A stretch of 64,000 nt of DNA from Heterocephalus glaber (taxonomy: Eukaryota; Chordata; Mammalia; Rodentia; Bathyergidae). The stretch covers positions 5,176,604 through 5,240,603 of the forward strand of contig NW_004624843.1 of the NCBI RefSeq assembly GCF_000247695.1. The letters run 5' to 3'. Below are positions 36,563-47,092 of the stretch, piece after piece. The translations under genes and the position numbers were made by a program. Position 1 is the stretch's first letter, and each line of letters opens with the position of its first letter. The notes under the pieces were generated by a model that did no database searches, was not told the DNA's origin, and saw nothing but the letters and a program-made list of their open reading frames with translations.

Positions 36563-36909
36563 ATCACCGTGTCAGAGTACAATGACCTGGGGCCGGATGT
36601 CAGCGCCATGTACAACAAGGTCACGCTGGGCCAGCTGCAGAAAATCACCCCCTATGTGAGTGTGGCTGCACCGCCGCGCAGGCCGGGCCGGGCTCCCCTC
36701 ATGGGGCTGGTGCGCTGCTTTCCGTGCACCTGGACCCTCCCTGGTGTCCCCTCCGCCTCTCTGACCCTGCCCTCGGCCCCGCAGCTGCGCTGGAAGTGGC
36801 TGCTGGACCAGATCTTCCAGGAGGACTTCTCGGAGGACGAGGAGGTGGTGCTGCTGGCCACAGACTACATGCAGCAGGTGTCCCAGCTCATCCGCTCCAC
36901 GCCCCACAG
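36563..36909 (+). pseudogene. ECEL1: ECEL1 fragment: two orphan internal exons (M13 peptidase)
   Basis: Exon 36563-36655 (93 bp, acceptor CTCCTCCCAG, donor GTGAGT) encodes [17 protein letters not shown]; exon 36785-36909 (125 bp, acceptor CCCCGCAG, donor GTGGGC) encodes [18 protein letters not shown]. They join in frame and match, with few differences, a recalled consecutive segment of endothelin-converting enzyme-like 1 (neuronal M13 metallopeptidase, about 775 aa), N-terminal to the zinc site. The expected following exon (VLHNYLVW-type) is absent before ALP gene 2, and no earlier exon is visible upstream, so this is a duplicated or transposed gene piece. Both exons lack stops and keep splice signals. 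It is convergent with ALP gene 2, 1.2 kb from that gene's stop, as ECEL1 is with ALPI in human. Confidence 0.8.
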
Positions 36910-37350
36910 GTGGGCTGCAGCCCCAGCCCGCCCCGCCCCCGCCGTCTGCAGGGCCCTGCTCTGCACCTGCAGCTGTCTGCGTGGCCACCTTTGAGTGTCC
37001 ACCTCCCCTCGGGGCGAAGCCACCCGGGTGGGTGGGTGAGGGCACCGCCACAGGAGTCCAGATCCCTGGGTTCAGAGGCTGGCGCTGCCCCCTGCGCTGT
37101 GGGTGCCAGGCAGGCTGGGAGCTTCCTGAGCTGCTCTCCTTGCTTCGGGCGGTGAGGCTGAGACCGGCGTCCCCGTGGGAAGGGGTGTCCCTGACTCTGC
37201 TGCCCAGCGTCACCTCGGGGAGAGCCTCCTGTCCCTGCCCCTTCTCAGGCCAGCTCTGAGGCAGAAAGTCAGCCCGAGTGCCCCGAGTCCCACCCACAGG
37301 AAGATGGGAACCGGGGCTGGTGGTGACCCTTCAGGGCAGTGCTGTGGTCT
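36910..37350. other. Unique DNA between the ECEL1 exons and the gene 2 flank, nothing recognised
   Basis: Checked for the next ECEL1 exon and for ALP-flank similarity; neither was seen until about 37350, where the inverted duplication begins. Confidence 0.5.
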
Positions 37351-37621
37351 GCGGCTCCTCTGTGAGGGGGACTCAGGAAGGCTGGGCCCAGCCTCTGGCA
37401 TCTGTGCTACCTCATGGACCTTCTCTGCAGGCAGTGTGGGAGATGATGAGGTGGGGTCGCCCGGGTGGCCACCTGCTTCCCCAGTGCAGGGGCCTGCGGG
37501 AGGAGCAGGAGTGGCTGGGCGGCTCTGAGTGACCTCCATCCCTGCGGGGGCTTTTGGTTTTGCTTTTCAGTTTTTTAGCAAGAACCAGGGGCTTACTCTG
37601 TCTCAGGGTCTCACAGTTCTC

Positions 37622-37627
37622 TTTATA
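37622..37627 (-). promoter_or_regulatory. ALP gene 2 variant poly(A) signal TATAAA
   Basis: On the minus strand the gene 2 flank reads AACTATAAAGAGAAC where homologous gene 1 reads AACAATAAAGAGAAC, so the canonical hexamer has become the weaker variant TATAAA. The implied 3' UTR is about 530 nt. Confidence 0.6.
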
Positions 37628-38153
37628 GTTACTTTGTCTCTCCAGGAGAATGGTGGCCCAGGAGGGCAGGGAATCCTTGTTCCTAAATCAGTGGTTCCAG
37701 CTCACCAAGGTGAGCCAGAGTCAAGGCCAGCCTAGTGGGGACCCCGGAGCCAATGCCCACTGGTCCCCATGCTGCAGGTGGGGTGCAGAGTGGCCGGTCT
37801 CAACTCTTTCCTGGGGTGCAGGCAACCGCAGTCTGGAAGCCCAGTGCCAGAGCCGCAGCAATGGACACAGGGGTCAATGTGGCCTCAGATGGACGCAGGG
37901 AGACGAGCTCCAGGGCACCCCAGTGGGTGGAGGCGCAGTCAGGGGTGAGGAGGAAGCGCTGAGCTCTGAGGCAGGTCACTACCCAGACTGGAGGGGCCTT
38001 GGCCAGGCCCTGGGGATTTCTCTGCAGGAGCTGGGGTGAGTGACAGAGGTCCCAGCACGAGGATGGATGGGGTCGCAGTTCAGTTTGGCGGCCCCTGTAA
38101 CCAGGGTGGTGAGGGTGCAGGGAGACCCGGGGCGGAGCCGGCGGGGACTGCGA

Positions 38154-41008
38154 TCAGGGCGCAGCGGTCGCCCCCAGCAGGAGCAGCGCGGTCCCGGCCA
38201 ACAGCGCCAGGGAAGGCGGCGCAGCGTCCGCGCGGGCGTCCGCGGGGGCGTCCGTGGGGGCGTCCGTGGGGGCTTCCGTGGCTGCGCTCTGGCCGGGCGG
38301 CGGCAGGCCGCAGGCGGTGTAGGGCTCCAGGCAGCCGGCAAAGGCCATGAGGTGCGCGATGTAGCTCTGCTCCTGCACGCCGTGCATGAGGTGCGCCTGC
38401 GGGCCGCGCGCGAACACCGCCACGTCCTCGCCGCCGTGGGTCTCTGACGCCAAGGGCACGGCCGCCTGCTGCCGGTACTTGGGGTCACCTGAGGGCACAC
38501 AGCGGTCAGCAGGGCTCTCCAGGAGAGCCACCGCCTCGGCCTTCCAGTCTGTCCCCCGACTTCCGCCAGGGAAGGGGACCTGGTAGCACTCACCAATCTC
38601 ACTGTTGCTGACATCAGGCCTGGGGGAAGCGGATGGGAAGCCCGGGCCGTTTCCGTACAGGATGGAGGTGTAGTTTTTAAAGTCTGAGGCTAAGGAGGGG
38701 GCGAGCCCTGCAGGGGGAGGGGGGCGCATAGGTGGCACTGAGCGCCGCTGGTGGGCATGTGTCCCGACACACCTTCACCTTGGGTGTGATCTTGAGCTGA
38801 ATCCCACCAAGATCCACACGAAGCAGTGCTATCATCAGCCTGCCCACTGGACGGATGAGGAAACTGAGGCTCAGAGAGACCTTTGCCATCAAATGAGCAG
38901 CAGCACCCGCCCAGCCCCTGGCCTACCGAAGATGGAGGTCCCCCGCAGGGTGTAGCCCCCGAACGTGAAGACGTGGGAATGGTCGGCGGTGATGAGGGTC
39001 AGGGTGTCCTGCTCGCTGGTGAGCTGCCCGGCCTTGTCGATGGCGGAGTCGAACATGACCGCATCAGTAAGGGCAAGATGAGCACTCCCCTCGTGGTGGC
39101 CGTGGTCGATGCGGCCCCCTGCAGGAACCCAGGACAGCTGCAGCTTGCTCCATTATTTCCGGATGTCCCTCCCGGCCTGTGTGCCAGGCGCCCCCCTCAC
39201 CCTCCACGAAGAGGTAGAAGCCGTTGGGGTTCCTGCTCAACACGTGCAGGGCTGCCTCCGTCATCTCCACCAGGGACGGGTCCAGCTCAGGGTCTCGGGA
39301 GATCTCAAATTTCGTGTCAGAAGGCTCAAAAAGGCCTGAGGGACAAGGGACCGAGGGTGACTGCCAGGCTGGCAGGGGTCATGGCAGGGGTCATGGCAGG
39401 GGTTCACACGTGCTGCAGGGCGGCTGTCTGGGGCCACCCAGGGGCAGGCGGGAGGGCTCTCACCCATGAGGCGGGTCACGGACGGGTCCTGGGACACCCG
39501 GAGCAGCTCTGTGCGGTTCCACACGTACTGAGAGCCCTTCGGGGACAGCCAGGCCTCAGCCCACAGCCCGAGACCGCAGTCTGTCCCGACCCCCAGGGCC
39601 CACCCCGTGCGCCTGTCACCTCGTGCTTGGACAGCCACTCCTGCACCAGGTCCTTCCCGTCCTGCCTGGCTCCTCCCTGGGCAGTGTTACTTGGGTACTC
39701 GGGGTCCGGGGTCCCCCTGGGGAACATGTACTTGCGGCCCCCGCCCAGGATCACCTGTGGTCAGAGACGGGACCTGGGCTGAAGGGCCCCTGTCCCCTCC
39801 TCCCGAGTCCCAGCGTCCCCTCCCAGGCTGTGTGGCCTGCCCTGGGCGGGGCCTGCTCCACTGGCCGCTGCCCCAGCTCCTGGGCCCAGGCAGGCTGCAG
39901 GGCTGAGCCGTGGGACACCTGGGACTTTGGCCAGTGGCGGGTGCACCTTCCTTCCTGGCCCTCCCCGCCCTTCGAGCTCACGTCAATGTCCATGTTGGAG
40001 ACGAGCTGCATGGCGATGTCCCGGCAGCCCTCCTGGCGCGCTGAGGCGGGCATGTCGGCGTCCGAGTACCAGTTGCGGTTCACGGTGTGTGCGTAGGTGC
40101 CTGCCGGCGAGGCGTGCTGGACCCTGGTAGTGGTCACAATTCCGACAGACTTCCCTGAAGAGGACAGAGGGCTCAGTGTGTGCTGGGCCATTCATTTGGG
40201 CAAACTCCTGTCCCCAGTCCCAGCCCCAGCTCACCTGCTTTCTCGGCCCAGTACATCACAGACTTGACCTCGTTGCCCCAGGTTGTGTTGCACTGGGCAA
40301 AGCGGGCGGCAGCGCTCACACCGATGGTCTTGTAGTTGGTCTTGACCCCACATAGGTATGCGGTGGCTGTGCTTGCGCTGTCTGGCACCTGTCTGTCCAC
40401 ACTGTAGGTCTGGGCACAGAGACGCCCTCAGCTGTGCTCTAGGCAGAGCCCAGTCTGTACCCAGACCTGAGCCTGTGCCCACTGCCCCTGGGCCCTCCCC
40501 AGCCCTGCTCACCTTGGACAGCGCCATGTATGGGAATCGATCCATGGTCAGAGGCGTCTCTGGTCCCAGGTGGCCCTGCATCTGCCCCTTCAGGATCCTG
40601 GTGGCGGTCACCGTGGACACCCCCATCCCTGAGGCGCAGAACCCGTCAGGCTGAGCCCCGGGCTGGCCTGGACTCAGCAGGGCCAGGCGGAGGAGGCAGA
40701 GGTGGAGGGGCCCCGGCCCTGCACACTCACCGTCCCCCAGGAAGAGGATGAGGTTCTTGGCCGCAGTCTGAATGGGCTGCAGCTTCTTAGCAGCTGCCAA
40801 AGCCTCGGCCCCCTTTTGGTTCCAGAAGGCCGGGTTCTCCTCCTCCTCTGGCCAGGGGAGAGGGGGTCCGGGTCAGGCCGGGGCAGAGGTGGTCCTTGGT
40901 GGGGGGGCTTGGGGGAGCTGCATTACCTGGGATGATGCCAAGGGTCAGCCGTAGCCTGAGGCCCAGCAGCAGCAGTGGCAGCAGCAGCAGCGCCCGGGCT
41001 CCCTGCAT
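38154..41008 (-). CDS. Alkaline phosphatase, intestinal type (ALP gene 2), 11 exons, inverted and mosaic
   Basis: Minus-strand exons in order: 41008-40927, 40847-40731, 40628-40513, 40409-40235, 40154-39982, 39754-39620, 39536-39464, 39335-39201, 39118-38927, 38707-38594, 38488-38154; 1647 bp, 548 aa, all GT/AG. Signal peptide of 24 residues, mature [61 protein letters not shown]: every metal and catalytic residue is kept, so an active GPI-anchored ectophosphatase is expected. Exons 1 to mid-4 and 7-9, and most of 11, match gene 3 including introns; late exon 4 through intron 6 matches gene 1. Exon 10 ([20 protein letters not shown]..) is unlike either, in the crown domain. The C-terminal linker has a TDAP/ADA repeat ([15 protein letters not shown]), longer than in gene 3. 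The 3' poly(A) hexamer is TATAAA. Confidence 0.93.
38222..38282 (-). repeat. 12-bp coding minisatellite in the ALP gene 2 GPI linker
   Basis: Tandem 12-bp units encode (A/T)DAP-type tetrapeptides between the catalytic domain and the GPI hydrophobic tail. Gene 3 has fewer units ([10 protein letters not shown]), gene 1 none. Confidence 0.85.
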
Positions 41009-41760
41009 GTCTGGGGATGGTGGTGGGTGGGAGGCTGGGACGGCAGAGGACCAGCAGCCGCACAGGCAGCTCTGCTTATGTCAAGGAGGACTTTGTTCGG
41101 ACTGTAAAAGTCCTCGTGTCCCTCCCCTTGCTCCCAGCAGCCACTCTGACCCATTCCTGCCCTGTGACTCAAGGAAAGGGGCAGGGTAAGGCCAGGCCAG
41201 CCCGGGAAGGGATCCTCACACAACCAGCTCAGCAGGGGCCCAGGCGTCCCCCTCGGGCAGGGGCAGGGAGCAGGAACCAATGCCCTTAGCTGAGGCGCCT
41301 TTTCCACCCTAGAGAGCATTGGGGCCAGGCTCTGTCCCGGGTGCTGATGGGAGCAAGGCTGTCAGGGTACAGCCCGAGGCTCGGTTTGGCCTCCAGATGC
41401 CAGGAGCCCCAGAAAGGAGGGACAGATGCAGGTAGAGTCACTCAGCAGCCCTGTCACCCAGCTGTCTTCTTACCAGGCTTGACAGGGGCAGTCAGGGCGC
41501 CTAGGAATGTGGGCCCTGAGTGACTTGTGTGCGAATCGGTGGGGCTGGTGAGCCATGTCTGTGTCTGCAGTGTGCCTGCCTCATGTGTGTGTGTGTGTGT
41601 GTGTGTTCACCTCTGCTTGCTTGTGCCAATAAGGTTGAGCCCCATTCCCATGTGGACCAGGAGATGGGGCCCAGGGGTGAATCCCAGGCCACCCCAGGGT
41701 AGCCTCTGATAAGAAGCTAAGAATTTCTTTAGCCTCAGCATATGTTAAAAAGTATTTCTG
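41009..41760 (-). promoter_or_regulatory. Upstream region of ALP gene 2
   Basis: From the ATG back to CCTCTGCCGTCCC the leader is nearly identical to gene 3. Beyond that it diverges and resembles the gene 1 upstream region more. No strong TATA box; CATAAG in TTGACATAAGC (minus strand, about 41075) is at the TATA position. Whether it is a working promoter is inferred only. Confidence 0.4.
41585..41605 (+). repeat. (GT)n microsatellite
   Basis: About ten GT units, 0.6 kb upstream of ALP gene 2. Confidence 0.95.
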
Positions 41761-41762
41761 CA

Positions 41763-41848
41763 GGGCCAGGGATTTATCTCAGTGGTTTTGCCGCCTGCTG
41801 CACAAGCGCAAGGACCCGAGTTCGATCCCCAGTACAAAAAAAAAAGTA
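41763..41848 (+). mobile_element. ID SINE
   Basis: CAGGGATTTATCTCAGTGGT head, GAGTTCGATCCCCAGTAC end, A-run; immediately left of the MaLR element. Confidence 0.9.
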
Positions 41849-41904
41849 TTTCTGTAATCCAGCAACCCTTCTACTGAATGTATGTTCAAAGGAACCAGGA
41901 ACAC

Positions 41905-44266
41905 TGTCTGCATCACCTTCTTATTGCTGGGACAAAACACCCAACACCTCACACTTAAAGGAAGCAAGGTTTATTTTGTCTCACATTTCCAGTCCATAGT
42001 CGAGAGCTCCAAGGCAAGAAGGCACAGTAGAAGGGCCTGGCAGAGGAAAATGCTCACCTCATGGCAGCTGAAGCAGAGCTCAGAGGGAGGATGTGGCCAG
42101 GGGAGGGACCTCCTTCCCACCCACCCCCTTCCAATCAGGCCCTACCTCCTAACAGCACATTCAGCTGTCCAGCCCCCATGACTCATGACCTTTCTAAAGT
42201 CCCAGCTATGCATGAAAGAGGCTTTGAGGGGACATCTAGATATAAGCCACAACATTCTCCCCCTGGGCCCCAAAAGGTTGATGTACATCTCCTTATTAAA
42301 AATGCATTAACTCCATCTTTAGAAGTCACTAAAGTTTTAACAGTTCCAGCACTACTGAAAAGTCCAAAGTTTCTTCTGACATTTAAAGCAAACTCTTAGC
42401 TGTGAATCCCCGTAAAAATAAAAAGAAAGTTAAACACTTGCAACATACAATAACACAGGGTAAACATACCCATTCCTAAAGGAGGTACAGGAAATAGAAA
42501 GGAATCAGACCAAAGGAAGACCAAAACCCTGCAGGGCAAACATTAAATCCTGTAGCTCCAAGACCAGCACCCAGAGCAGAGATATGTGCTCCAAACAGCT
42601 TGAGTGGCCCCACTACTATGGCATTGCCAGCTGTAGCTCTTATGGCCTCTCTTGTGGGGTGACTGTGCCTACTGCCTGCTGCTTTCCTCAATAGATGATC
42701 CACATTCCTGGCATCTCCAACTTCCTGGGGTCTCCACTGCATTTTCAGCTTTCCTCTCAGAGCTTCATGCACTGCCCTCAGGGCCACACTACTTGGACTC
42801 TCAGGCCTTCTTCTGAAATCTGGGTGGAAGCTTCCTAACCTGACAGCTCTGAAATTCTGCAAGTCTGTCCAACCAACACTACATGGATGACCCCAAAGTC
42901 TGCCACCAACTCAAGCCATAGCTGGGTTCCCTTCAGTCATGGTTGCAGTAGCCTCTGAGTGTGGATGGCTGAGTACTGTAAGCTGAATCCTGAGAAACCA
43001 ACTCTCTAGGCAGCCCTTCTCCTCCACCTGCACCCCCAGGGGTGTCCTGGGGTTCTTTTAAGTAAAATCTCACTTTTGCGCCTCTTAGTCTTCAAGGGGT
43101 GGGGTCTTGCTGATTCCTCAAATGCCCTCAAAACATCTTTCCTATTGTCCTGTTGGAACTATTTGGCTTCTTCTTAATGCTAATTGTTTCAGCAATCAAG
43201 CTCTCCTCTGTTCCAACTTTGCCAGCCTTTCCTTTCTAGGGAAACTGAAAACTTTGTTTGCTTTTGAGACAGGATCTCGATATATAGTCTAGGCTAGTGT
43301 TAAACTCACTGTGTAGCCTAGGCTTGCCTCAATCCTCTTGCCTCAGCCTCCTGAGTGCTGGGATTACAGACATGTGCCACCACACTTGGCTAACTGAAAA
43401 CTTTTTAAATGAGCTTTTTCCTCTAGTTTCTCAGTGTAAATCTCACTAAAATCAGCCAACGGTACCCATGCCATGGTCTGAACATTGGGCTGGTTTGAAA
43501 TGTCCTCCACCAGATTAATTAATCCAATGCACTTAATTTTCACCTCCCAAAAAGTCTTAGGACATGAGCGAAATGTAGACAAATTTTCTGCCAGGGCATA
43601 ACACATATGGCCTGGAGTCCAACTGCCAGGATGTAATACACAGGGCTTTTTTCCTAACTGAAACCTTCTGAACCTGGTCTTTACCATTTCCATTTCTATC
43701 AGCATTCTGGTCCTCTAAACTCTGACCAGTCTCCCCAACCTCAGCTTCAGTGTTCTAGGGCTACTTCTCCAGCCAGTCATTTCCAAATCTTTCCAAACTC
43801 CTGCAAATCTGTTCCAATGGCTTCTGAGCTACATGATCAGGTAGCATCACAGCAATGGCCCATCTCTCTGTACCAAAATCTTAGTCACACAACATCTGTT
43901 TTAGTCACTTTCATTTTCTCATTGCTCAGACACAATACCCAACACCCACAACTAAAAGGAGGAGAGGTTTGTTTTTCCTCACATTTTTCGTCCATAGCTG
44001 GCTGGCTCCAAGGCAGGAAGGCATGGTGGAAGGCCCTGGTGGAGGAAAGCTGCTCACTTGGTGGTGGCTGGAAGGCAGAATTTGAAGGGAGGAGCCAGGG
44101 AAGGGGATACAGCCATCCAAGCCATGCCTCCAGTGACCTGCCTCTTCTGGCCCCACCTCTTTAACATTACCTGTAAAGATAGCATCCCGTGATTCAATCA
44201 CCTTTTGAAGGCCCTGCCTATGAGCACATGAGGCTTTGGAGGGACAGCTAGACACAAGCCATAGCA
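41905..44266 (-). mobile_element. Nearly full-length MaLR (ERVL-MaLR) element
   Basis: Two diverged LTRs in the same orientation (41905-42254 and 43897-44266) flank about 1.6 kb of internal sequence. Read on the minus strand the LTRs resemble MST/MT-type MaLR LTRs (TGTGTC..GTCCC near the start; terminal TG..CA). The internal part resembles the non-coding-looking MaLR interior and has no long frame. A B1-like SINE (43260-43392) has inserted into it. Confidence 0.65.
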
Positions 44267-44341
44267 AACACGGACTCAGACCTGGGCACCAGGGTGAGAG
44301 CAGCACGATTCACATTATCCACGATGGGGAGTGGCTTGGTG

Positions 44342-44765
44342 CTATGGTTAGGAAATGGTTTGTGTTCCCAGATGTTCATGTGTCGTCAGCTTGGTCCCCA
44401 ATGTGGTGACAGAGCTGAGAGGTGGGGGGACATTTTCACAGCGGAGGTGACTCTGTCATTTGAGGGTGTTCACTAGAAGGGGTTGTGACCACTCTCTTGG
44501 GACCCCAGTTAGCACCTAGGAAAGGGGGTGTGATGAGTGAGCAAGACCCTCCCCCTCCACTCCCAGATCCTGTCTCTCCATGTGATCCCCTTGCTCCTGC
44601 CGTGCAGCACTGGTGACATTCGTCCTGGACACAGCCAGCCAGACTGGAAGAGGTCAGCACCAAGACCTTGAGCGTCCAAGTCTGTGAGATAAACAGACCT
44701 CTTTGTTGTGTCCCTTACCCACCTTCAGCTGTTTGTTAGCACAGTGGGAATGGGCTGATGCCCCA
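44342..44765 (+). mobile_element. Old MaLR-type LTR (MLT/MST-like)
   Basis: Starts TATGGTTAGGAAATGG with GGTCCCCAATGTGGTGA following, and ends with AAGTCTGTGAGATAAACAGA..GGGCTGATGC: the block order of MLT1/MST LTRs, with the AATAAA-like region mutated. Confidence 0.5.
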
Positions 44766-44839
44766 AGTGTCTGTGGATGGACAAATGAATACACACAGTG
44801 TGGGCCACACACACAACATTATCATCCAGCCTTTAGAAA

Positions 44840-46145
44840 GGTTGGGGGGCTGGGGATGGAGCTCAGCGGCACCGCAATGGCCTGCCAAGCACAAGTTTCT
44901 GAGTTTGATCCCTGGTACCGAAAAAAAAAAGTGAGAGAAAGCTAGGGGACCCTGACCGGGCAAGAAGGAACAAGCTTGAGGTCATTTTGCCACCTGAAAT
45001 CTCCCAGTCACATATAGACAACCACCGTCCAATCCTCCACATATGGATCCATAGAGTAGTCAGGTTTCTAGAGACAAGATGGGACACTGGTGTCTAGGGG
45101 CTGGGGAGGCAGAACTGGGGAATTGCTTGCTAGGTACAGGGTCCCAGTTTTATGAGATGGAAACATTCTGGGAATTGGTGGCCCAACAGTGTGAATGTCC
45201 TTAATGCTGGGGGACTACATGATTAAAAAAGTGGAGACAGTGACTTTTACATCGTGGATTTTTAAACCACTCTTCCAAGAATTTTCAAAACAAAACCTTT
45301 CCTCCAAGCTCTCCAGCGCATCCCATCCACAGCAGGCTCCTGTGTTTTGTTTCATTTTTCACTACTGGGGATGGAGCCTGGGAAGTACTGAGCTCCATCT
45401 CCAACCTTTTTTTATTTATTTATTTAGAGATGATCTTGCTAAGTTCCTTGTGATGGCCTCAAACTTGTGATCCTCCTGCCTCAGCCTCCTAAGTACCTGG
45501 GAATACAGGTGTGTGCACCACACCTGGCCAGCAGCCTCCCTTTTTACTTGGGCCGCCTCACGACATGACCCGCAGGCCTGGCTCCAAGTCCCAGGGCACC
45601 TCCACCTGCCACTGTCATCTGCCCATCCCGCATCTCTCCTCACCTTGTCCACTGGGGTGTCCTCCAGCAGAGCCTTCCTGGGTCCTGCGTCTCCATCCGG
45701 GCTGTGTCCCCTGATTGTCCTGGAGATTTGGGGGACAATATCACCTATGATCCCCTGCCCCCTGCTAACTGCCCCATGGCTGTCCCTACCTCCTGTATAA
45801 TCATGCTGTGTTAGGAAAGCTCTTTTTCTTCACATTTATCAAGAAAGATTTTATTGGTGTATTAATTATAAATATGTATGCAATAATGTGGTCGTTTGAT
45901 ACGTGCACATAATGAGTAATGCTTGCATCAGGGTAACTGGAATTTCCACCTCCTTAAATGTTTCTTTGAATTGGGAAAGGAAAACTCTTGGGTAAAGGTC
46001 AGGGGTGCCTGACTACTGGGTGAGGCCTTAATCAGATTAATTGCTTACTTTTTTTTTTTTTTTTTTTTGTGGTGCTGGGGATCGAACTCGGGACCTTCCG
46101 TTTGTGAGGCAGGCACTGGAACCACTGAGCTAAATCCCCGGCCCC
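44840..46145. mobile_element. SINEs between the MaLR and the right arm
   Basis: ID 44848-44930 (+); inverted ID+B1 composite 45362-45530; inverted ID with 18-T tail 46045-46145. The rest is unique or unassigned. Confidence 0.75.
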
Positions 46146-46689
46146 CAATTGCTTACTTTTTGTGTCAAGACATGGGTTAAAGGTTCAGGACTCCAGGAGA
46201 GCCACATACAGGCCTAGCACGGGACAGAGAGCAGCCTCGCATGCTTGCCGGGTCCCCCGTGACAGAGATGCCACCTGGTGTCCCCGGTTCTCCATGGACG
46301 CGTGAGCGGGCACGTCGGGCTCTGCGCAGGGTTGACCCTGAGCACCAGTGAGGCAGCCGTGGCCAGACGACTGCACAGCACCCCCAAGAGCCTGTGTAAC
46401 CGCGCTGCCCCTCGACCACTCCCGGGCCTCTAACGCTAGCCCCCGCAACCAGTAACTGCACCTGCTCTTCCAAGTTGTGTCATTTTTATAAGTCATATCA
46501 GTAGAATAAAACTGCCTGTAATCTTCAGGGATTTACTTTAATTTCGATCTACAAAATTCCCTGGAGGCCCGCCCCAGCCTGTGGCCGTGCCGTCTCCCCT
46601 GGGGGTCTGTCACACGACGTGGGTAACCACTCCCCCTTGAAGGACGGCTGGGCTGCTCTCTGGGCGGCCGTTAGGAGCACAGCCGCTCT

Positions 46690-46910
46690 GAACTTTCCTG
46701 GTAGGTTTTCGTGTGCACACATCTTCAGGCTCTCCTGGGATAAGGGCCCGGGACTGCAGTTGCTGGTCTGTGGTGACTGCATGTGACATTTTGAAGAACT
46801 TTGTCCAGTTGTTTTCAGAGTGCTGGCCCTATTTTCTATGTCCACCAGCAATGTGTGAAGGATCCACTTTTTTTTTTTTGCCTTTTGGCCAGTGCCAATG
46901 TAAATAACAA
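46690..46910. mobile_element. Old LINE-1 3' fragment
   Basis: GTTTTCGTGTGCACACAT...GTCCAGTTGTTTTCAGAGTG...TCCACCAGCAATGTGTGA follows the order of an L1M 3' end; it lies in the right duplication arm only. Confidence 0.45.
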
Positions 46911-46974
46911 CCAAGAGAGTGATTTTATTGAGGAATAGGCAAGATTCCCTTCTGGAGTATGCACACTATTTTTT

Positions 46975-47092
46975 TCTTTTGGTTTTTTTGAGAAAGGGTT
47001 TTCCCAGTCCCACTTTGAACTCACGGAGAGCCTCCTGGCTCAGCCTCCTGAGTGCTGGGGTTACAGCGTGTGCCACCCACGCAGCTGTCTGT
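46975..47092 (-). mobile_element. B1-like SINE in the right arm
   Basis: Tail GGTTTTTTTGAGAAAGGG, core GCCTCCTGGCTCAGCCTCC; no counterpart in the left arm. Confidence 0.75.

Noticed and set aside
42476..43705. Open frames (113-128 aa) on the minus strand within the MaLR
   Set aside because: Interior of a MaLR element, which lacks coding genes; frames are short and interrupted.
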